Shown: positions 59,999 to 64,000 of the stretch, in pieces
Position numbering within the stretch: position 1 is the stretch's first letter
Layout of the letters: every line of letters begins with the position of its first letter
Assembly: GCA_034926865.1 (NCBI GenBank)
Contig: JAYFQP010000007.1
Location: forward strand, 124,001 to 188,000
DNA from: RGIG1902 sp034926865
GTDB taxonomy: Bacteria > Bacillota > Clostridia > Oscillospirales > Butyricicoccaceae
DNA: 64,000 nucleotides
Direction: 5' to 3'
Notes under the pieces: generated by a model
What the model saw: only the letters and a program-made list of their open reading frames with translations
Told to the model about the DNA's origin: nothing
The model's database searches: none
Program-made: the position numbers and the translations under genes

Positions 59999-60958
59999 TT
60001 ACTTCGAGGGCGTGAATGCGGGGATATATCCGTTAGCTTCAATGACGTCATAGCCTGTCTGGGAGAATACATAGTCAATAAAGGCTTGCTCGGAGGCCGA
60101 GATCTTATCTCCTGTGACGAACATGACGGGGCGCTGGACAACATAGTCTCCGCTTGTGATATTCTCGACTGTGGGCTCTACGCCGTCAACCTTCATGGCG
60201 AAAAGAACCTGCTTCTCTGCATTGGCCTTGTTGTAGGCACCAAAGCCGGCATAGCCGATGCCCCAAGGATCGTTTGTGATATTGGTGGCAAGCTCGGTCA
60301 TAGAAGCAGACTGGGTAGCTGCGGGAGTAACCTCGCTTTTGCCCATTATCGCCTTCTGGAAGACTTCATAGGCTCCGCCGGAAAGGTCACGAATGTATAC
60401 GTTAATGGTCTCGGCGGGAAGAGAAGAATCAACCTTGTCCCATGTGGTTATCTCTCCTGCAAAGATCTGGCGGATGGTGTCTTTGCTCATATCATCTGTC
60501 GCGGAGCAGATGGGGTTGGCGGCGTTTACCGATACTGTCAAAGCATCTTTGGCAACGACGTACTCGGAATAATCAGCTCCAAGGGATTCTTTTTCTGAAT
60601 CTTTTATAGCGCGGGCCAGCATGCCGAAGTCAGCGGTGTGGTCAATAGCGGCGCTTGCGCCTACGCCTGAACCGCCGGGGGCGACATAGATAGATATATT
60701 AGCCTCGGGGAATGATGAGTCTACCTTATTCCAAGTGACATTTTTCTCAGTAAAGGAAGATGCGAGAGAGGACATTATAGGATAAAGTGAAGTAGATCCG
60801 CAGAACATGATTGAGGATTGGAACTTATCACCTGCATCCGCAGATTTAACAGTGTCGTTTGTCTTATCGCCTTCAGTTGAAGCAGGTTGGTTTCCGCAGC
60901 CTGCGAACAGGGCGAAAACCATTAATAATGAAAGCAATAGAGCGGAAAATCTTTTCAT
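59999..60958 (-). CDS. pstS: Phosphate-binding lipoprotein
   Basis: A 319-residue phosphate-binding protein. Lipobox ALFAGC (Cys21). Ligand blocks: MFCGSTSLYPIMSSLASSF, YVAPGGSGVGASAA, LARAIKDSEKE, and RDLSGGAYEVFQKAI. ATG 60958 follows GGAGG by 5 bases and heads the pst operon. Regulation by the Pho system is expected, but no clear PHO box was identified. Confidence 0.94.
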   Translation of the reverse strand: MKRFSALLLSLLMVFALFAGCGNQPASTEGDKTNDTVKSADAGDKFQSSIMFCGSTSLYPIMSSLASSFTEKNVTWNKVDSSFPEANISIYVAPGGSGVGASAAIDHTADFGMLARAIKDSEKESLGADYSEYVVAKDALTVSVNAANPICSATDDMSKDTIRQIFAGEITTWDKVDSSLPAETINVYIRDLSGGAYEVFQKAIMGKSEVTPAATQSASMTELATNITNDPWGIGYAGFGAYNKANAEKQVLFAMKVDGVEPTVENITSGDYVVQRPVMFVTGDKISASEQAFIDYVFSQTGYDVIEANGYIPAFTPSK

Positions 60959-61029
60959 ATTGACCTCCAAAGTAATGTAGTTGGGCAAAAACGAATAAAG
61001 ATTGTGTAAAGTTTTTATTGCCCAGTGAA

Positions 61030-61058
61030 ATTATGCTATACAGAGGAATTAATGTCAA
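61030..61058 (-). promoter_or_regulatory. Promoter of the pst operon
   Basis: On the minus strand TTGACA (61053-61058), 17 bases, CATAAT (61030-61035), giving a leader of about 65 bases before pstS. Confidence 0.7.
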
Positions 61059-61207
61059 ATCGGAAACGCAGATAATAATAAGCTTATATATTTATAATAT
61101 CTATAAAGCTAAAATGACTGATAGATACTGGGAGATTAAAATCCGAGAAAAAACAGCATAAACAGTCCGGTCAAGGCTCAAAGAGCGGCATGGTTTTGCA
61201 TAGCAAA

Positions 61208-61237
61208 AAAGCAGGATGTCTTAACGACATCCTGCTT
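61208..61237 (-). terminator. Terminator of the tRNA operon
   Basis: AAAGCAGGATGTC pairs with GACATCCTGCTTT around TTAA; T's follow on the minus strand. Confidence 0.9.
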
Positions 61238-61246
61238 TAAAAGTTA

Positions 61247-61322
61247 TGGAGCTGTTGAGCAGATTCGAACTGCCGACCTCGTCATTACCAATGACGTGCT
61301 CTGCCAACTGAGCTACAACAGC
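61247..61322 (-). tRNA. tRNA-Thr (GGT)
   Basis: A 76-base cloverleaf with acceptor GCTGTTG/CAACAGC, D-arm GCTC/GAGC, anticodon loop TTGGTAA (anticodon GGT), T-loop TTCGAAT and encoded CCA. Third of three tRNAs on the minus strand. Confidence 0.97.
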
Positions 61323-61325
61323 AAA

Positions 61326-61402
61326 TGGCGACCGCGAACGGGTTCGAACCGTCGACCTCTAGCGTGACAGGCTAGCGTTCTAACCAACTGAACTACGCGG
61401 CC
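61326..61402 (-). tRNA. tRNA-Asp (GTC)
   Basis: A 77-base cloverleaf with acceptor GGCCGCG/CGCGGTC (one G-U pair), anticodon loop CTGTCAC (anticodon GTC), T-loop TTCGAAC and encoded CCA. Lies 3 bases upstream of tRNA-Thr in the transcript. Confidence 0.97.
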
Positions 61403-61405
61403 AAT

Positions 61406-61481
<76 letters not shown>

Positions 61482-61496
61482 TTATCAAGCTTGTTC

Positions 61497-61525
61497 ATTA
61501 TACACATTTTGCCTGAGTTTGTAAA
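61497..61525 (-). promoter_or_regulatory. Promoter of the tRNA operon
   Basis: On the minus strand TTTACA (61520-61525), 17 bases, TATAAT (61497-61502), about 16 bases before tRNA-Trp. Confidence 0.75.
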
Positions 61526-61708
61526 GAGGTTTTATGAAAAATCAAGACAGAACGTTGAAAAAATTGCGGGGTATTAAAGAGGCTAATATGCAAAACGACC
61601 AAAATATGGGCAGCAGTATAGTCTGTTTTGCGAATGGTTTTTAGCAGGGTGAAGTGATATATTTAAACTGTATATTAATACATCAAATAAGATTGGGAGG
61701 CTACAAAA

Positions 61709-63043
61709 ATGGGCAAGACAAAGCAGGAACTTAAAAATATCGCCATTGCGGCCATCGACAAGCATGCCGAAGAGATTACAGCTCTCGGTAACAGCATATA
61801 CAGCGAGCCTGAACTGGGTTACAAGGAATTCAAGACAGCGAAGAAATTTACAGATTTTCTCGACAAGCTGGGAGTAAAGTATACCGACAAAGTTGGCATA
61901 ACGGGAGTTATAGCGCCGTTCAAGGGCGCTGAGAGCAAGCTGAGGGTCGCTGTAATGGGCGAGCTTGACGCTGTTGTCGTCCCGGGACATGTGGCGGCTG
62001 ATCCGAAGACCGGCGCTGCACACTGCTGCGGGCATCACGCCATGATGGCTGGCATTGCCGGCGTTTCGGCTGCCCTTACAGGAACCGGCATCATGGAGGA
62101 GCTTGCAGGAGATATTGTTGTTATGGCTGTTCCGGCTGAGGAATATGTCGAGATCGAATACCGCAACGAGCTTAAAAAGCAGGGAAAGATAGCTCTTCTC
62201 GGCGGCAAGCAGGAGTTTATAAAGCTTGGCGTAATGGATGATATCGACATCATGATAATGCAGCATACGATGGCTACTGAAGGCGACGAGACCTATAGCA
62301 AGATCAAGGCGACGGCCGGAGGCGTGGGCAACGGTATGGTCGGCAAGCTGATACAGTACAAAGGCAAGGAAGCTCATGCCGGCGGCGCGCCGCATATGGG
62401 CATAAACGCTCTCAACGCGGCGGAAATCGGGCTTATGGCCGTTCATGCGCAGAGAGAGACTTTTAAGGATGAGGACCATATCAGAGTACATCCCATCATC
62501 ACAAAGGGCGGAGACCTTGTTAACGTAGTTCCCGCCGACGTAAGGATCGAGACATATGTAAGAGGAGCGTCGGCCAAGGCTATACTGGAGGCATCCGCTA
62601 AGGTCACAAGAGCGTTTGAGGCCGGCGGAATGGCTGTGGGAGCGCAGACGACGATCATAGATATCCCCGGCTATATGCCCGGCATGTTCTACCCAGAGCT
62701 TTCAGACGTAATGTATAATAACCTTGTTATGCTTCTTGGCGAGGAAAAGGCGGCGCCTGCAATAGCCGAGAGAGGCGGCGGGTCTTCTGACTGCGCAGAT
62801 GTGCAGGCAATAATGCCGGCGATTCAGGCAAATATCGGCGGCGCATCAGGCACCTTCCACGGCGAAAGCTACCGTATGGTAGATACGGACCTGGCTTATC
62901 TGACGGCTGCCAAGGCTCTTGTCTGCACCGCTATTGACCTGCTTGCTGACGGAGCCGAGACCGGCCTACATATCAAGGAAGTCTGCAAGCCCCCGATGAC
63001 AAAGGAGCAGTACCTTAGGGAATGGGGCAAGCTGGAAGTTTAA
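61709..63043 (+). CDS. M20-family amidohydrolase or peptidase, second copy
   Basis: A 444-residue metal-dependent enzyme of the M20/M20D group. The metal motifs are LRVAVMGELDAVVVPGH, HCCGHHAMMAG (Cys107, His109), VPAEEYVEIE (Glu144/145), and AHAGGAPHMGINALNA in the lid domain. At 444 residues it is longer than the M20D enzyme at 3982-5172, with an insert around residues 145-175. GGGAGG stands before ATG 61709. It is a single-gene unit closed by a strong terminator. Aminoacylase or dipeptidase activity is inferred by family. Confidence 0.92.
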   Translation: MGKTKQELKNIAIAAIDKHAEEITALGNSIYSEPELGYKEFKTAKKFTDFLDKLGVKYTDKVGITGVIAPFKGAESKLRVAVMGELDAVVVPGHVAADPKTGAAHCCGHHAMMAGIAGVSAALTGTGIMEELAGDIVVMAVPAEEYVEIEYRNELKKQGKIALLGGKQEFIKLGVMDDIDIMIMQHTMATEGDETYSKIKATAGGVGNGMVGKLIQYKGKEAHAGGAPHMGINALNAAEIGLMAVHAQRETFKDEDHIRVHPIITKGGDLVNVVPADVRIETYVRGASAKAILEASAKVTRAFEAGGMAVGAQTTIIDIPGYMPGMFYPELSDVMYNNLVMLLGEEKAAPAIAERGGGSSDCADVQAIMPAIQANIGGASGTFHGESYRMVDTDLAYLTAAKALVCTAIDLLADGAETGLHIKEVCKPPMTKEQYLREWGKLEV

Positions 63044-63068
63044 TCTAAAGCGTATCACAAAAATATTG

Positions 63069-63097
63069 CCCCTCCGCCGATTTGGCGGAGGGGTTTT
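63069..63097 (+). terminator. Intrinsic terminator
   Basis: CCCCTCCGCC (63069-63078) pairs with GGCGGAGGGG (63084-63093) around 5 bases, then TTTT. Confidence 0.94.
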
Positions 63098-63110
63098 GAT
63101 GTCTTTTTGC

Positions 63111-63204
63111 TTGATTGACGATGGTGTGGGATGGTATACTTATACTGGTAAATGATTTTAATCCTTGGCTTAAATGCTAAGAACGTTTGAAGCCCTTCAA
63201 ACGT
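63111..63204 (+). promoter_or_regulatory. Promoter and leader hairpin before the S-layer-homology protein
   Basis: TTGATT (63111-63116), 18 bases, TATACT (63135-63140). In the leader, ACGTTTGAAG (63183-63192) and CTTCAAACGT (63195-63204) form a perfect 10-base hairpin. No known riboswitch matches it. Confidence 0.55.
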
Positions 63205-63275
63205 CAGCTTTTAGGCTTACAAATTCATTAGAAAAAATGTATGCCGCTGTGCCCTTTTTATATGTGAGGTTATTT

Positions 63276-64000
63276 ATGAAATACCGGACCGCAGTTTTTG
63301 CTATAGCCGTGGCTTTGGCCATGACATTTGCCATATATGCCGGAGGGGGATCAGAGGACCCCCTTGTTTCGCTGTCGCACTTTAACAGTATACTTGTGAA
63401 ACCGGCGACAGGCTATATAACCACAGCCGTAGAAGGCCTTTCCACACGAGTGCTTGCTGCGCTTGACAGCAAGCTGGAAAAGGGCGGAAGCACGCTTAGT
63501 GAGCAGCAGAAAGACGAGATGGCCCAAAAGGCGGCGTCCATGGCTTCTGGATCGGGAATGGTTACTCTTACTTTGTCGAAGGGACAGAGGGTAACAGGGC
63601 CTGTCGGCGGCGGGTTTATACTTGAGTCGGGTGAGGGCACAGTGAACAGCTTTACGGGAAATGATGTTATAAATATTTCCTTGGGGTCAGCGGCGGCTCC
63701 GGGAACAGCTGTTGGCAAGGGCTGCTATTATATGGTGGGCATACAAAACGGCTGCGGCATGACTGTTACATCTGAGCAGGCCGAAGTCACCCTTGTCGAT
63801 GGGGCATACAGCGAAGAGGGATATTCTTCAGTTTATCAGGACAAAGCTGAGACGCTTTGCAACATGGGGCTGTTCAGGGGGACAGATATAGGGTTTGAGC
63901 TTGAACGTGCCCCCACTAGGCAGGAGGCGCTTATAATGCTTGTAAGGCTTTTGGGAGAAGAACCGCAGGCTCTTTCCTTCAGCGGAAGCTCAGCTTTCAA
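63276..64000 (+). CDS. S-layer-homology-domain protein (partial, runs off the right edge)
   Basis: The first 241 residues of a secreted protein. The signal peptide is MKYRTAVFAIAVALAMTFA. A middle portion (residues about 90-185) looks like a beta-rich unit (GMVTLTLSKGQRVTGPVGGG). From about 190 it shows an SLH repeat (SSVYQDKAETLCNMGLFRGT, then TRQEALIMLVRLLGEEPQAL), a domain that binds secondary cell-wall polymers. GAGG lies 6-7 bases before ATG 63276. The rest is beyond the window. The SLH call rests on one repeat. Confidence 0.85.
   Translation, partial: MKYRTAVFAIAVALAMTFAIYAGGGSEDPLVSLSHFNSILVKPATGYITTAVEGLSTRVLAALDSKLEKGGSTLSEQQKDEMAQKAASMASGSGMVTLTLSKGQRVTGPVGGGFILESGEGTVNSFTGNDVINISLGSAAAPGTAVGKGCYYMVGIQNGCGMTVTSEQAEVTLVDGAYSEEGYSSVYQDKAETLCNMGLFRGTDIGFELERAPTRQEALIMLVRLLGEEPQALSFSGSSAF

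Noticed and set aside
61583..62491. A 302-codon open frame on the minus strand opposite the M20 gene
   Set aside because: Shadow of the M20 enzyme, whose frame carries the metal motifs; the antisense product has no domain and unusual composition.

Overview
The window reads as the chromosome of an endospore-forming Firmicute of class Clostridia with moderate G+C. Evidence: an alpha/beta-type small acid-soluble spore protein (52868-53059), a SpoVK-like AAA ATPase, the Bacillus/Clostridia gene pair tepA-ylzJ, a T-box leader, Gram-positive lipoproteins, strong GGAGG ribosome sites, sigma-A-type promoters, and an S-layer-type protein running off the right edge. I see no phage, insertion sequence, CRISPR array or rRNA.

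Layout. 22-8086: a dipeptide-type ABC transporter (binding protein and first permease, minus strand), a divergent LysR regulator, then two divergent operons rich in amide-bond hydrolases: M20D amidohydrolase plus tautomerase-like protein (minus), and creatininase-like, nitrilase and RraA-like proteins (plus). 8311-13006: PHP phosphoesterase with a complete Fbp/Afu-type importer whose binding-protein gene is frameshifted. 13141-23498: patatin, a second LysR of the same subtype, and a complete Dpp-type transporter operon (binding protein, two permeases, two ATPases) ending in two overlapping paralogous amidohydrolases, the second stripped of its metal ligands. 23590-38113: single genes and short operons: SpoVK-like ATPase, flavodoxin, LysR with a Kef-type antiporter, HtrA, phosphohexomutase, several unknown proteins, an alpha/beta hydrolase, an EamA exporter with a WYL regulator.

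38372-45347: an orphan peptide-binding lipoprotein under a T-box, a beta-hydroxyacid dehydrogenase, and a ribose-type ABC system made of a half-size ATPase, a permease, a binding protein and a divergent pseudouridine-5'-phosphate glycosidase-like protein. 45361-48384: racemase, metal-dependent amidohydrolase, glyoxalase-like and metallo-beta-lactamase-fold proteins. 48469-53365: housekeeping block prfA, a Sua5/CoaE fusion, tepA, ylzJ, then several very small proteins and the spore protein. 53602-64000: PAS/GGDEF protein, zinc-ribbon protein, pstSCAB ending in a HAD protein instead of phoU, three tRNAs (Trp, Asp, Thr), a second M20 peptidase and the start of an S-layer-homology protein.

How it fits together. 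The recurring theme is scavenging of peptides and N-acylated or amidated compounds: three dipeptide-type binding proteins, two M20 enzymes, three amidohydrolase-superfamily genes, a nitrilase, a creatininase-like enzyme and an amino-acid racemase. Two LysR paralogues with the same effector-pocket signature (GPYEH) sit beside the two Dpp-type loci. Four importer operons place a stem-loop directly after the binding-protein gene, which suggests a common way to make binding protein in excess over membrane subunits. The most unusual candidates are the active/dead amidohydrolase pair, the creatininase-nitrilase-RraA operon with altered active sites, the PsuG-like ABC operon, the Sua5-CoaE fusion and the T-box-controlled orphan binding protein.
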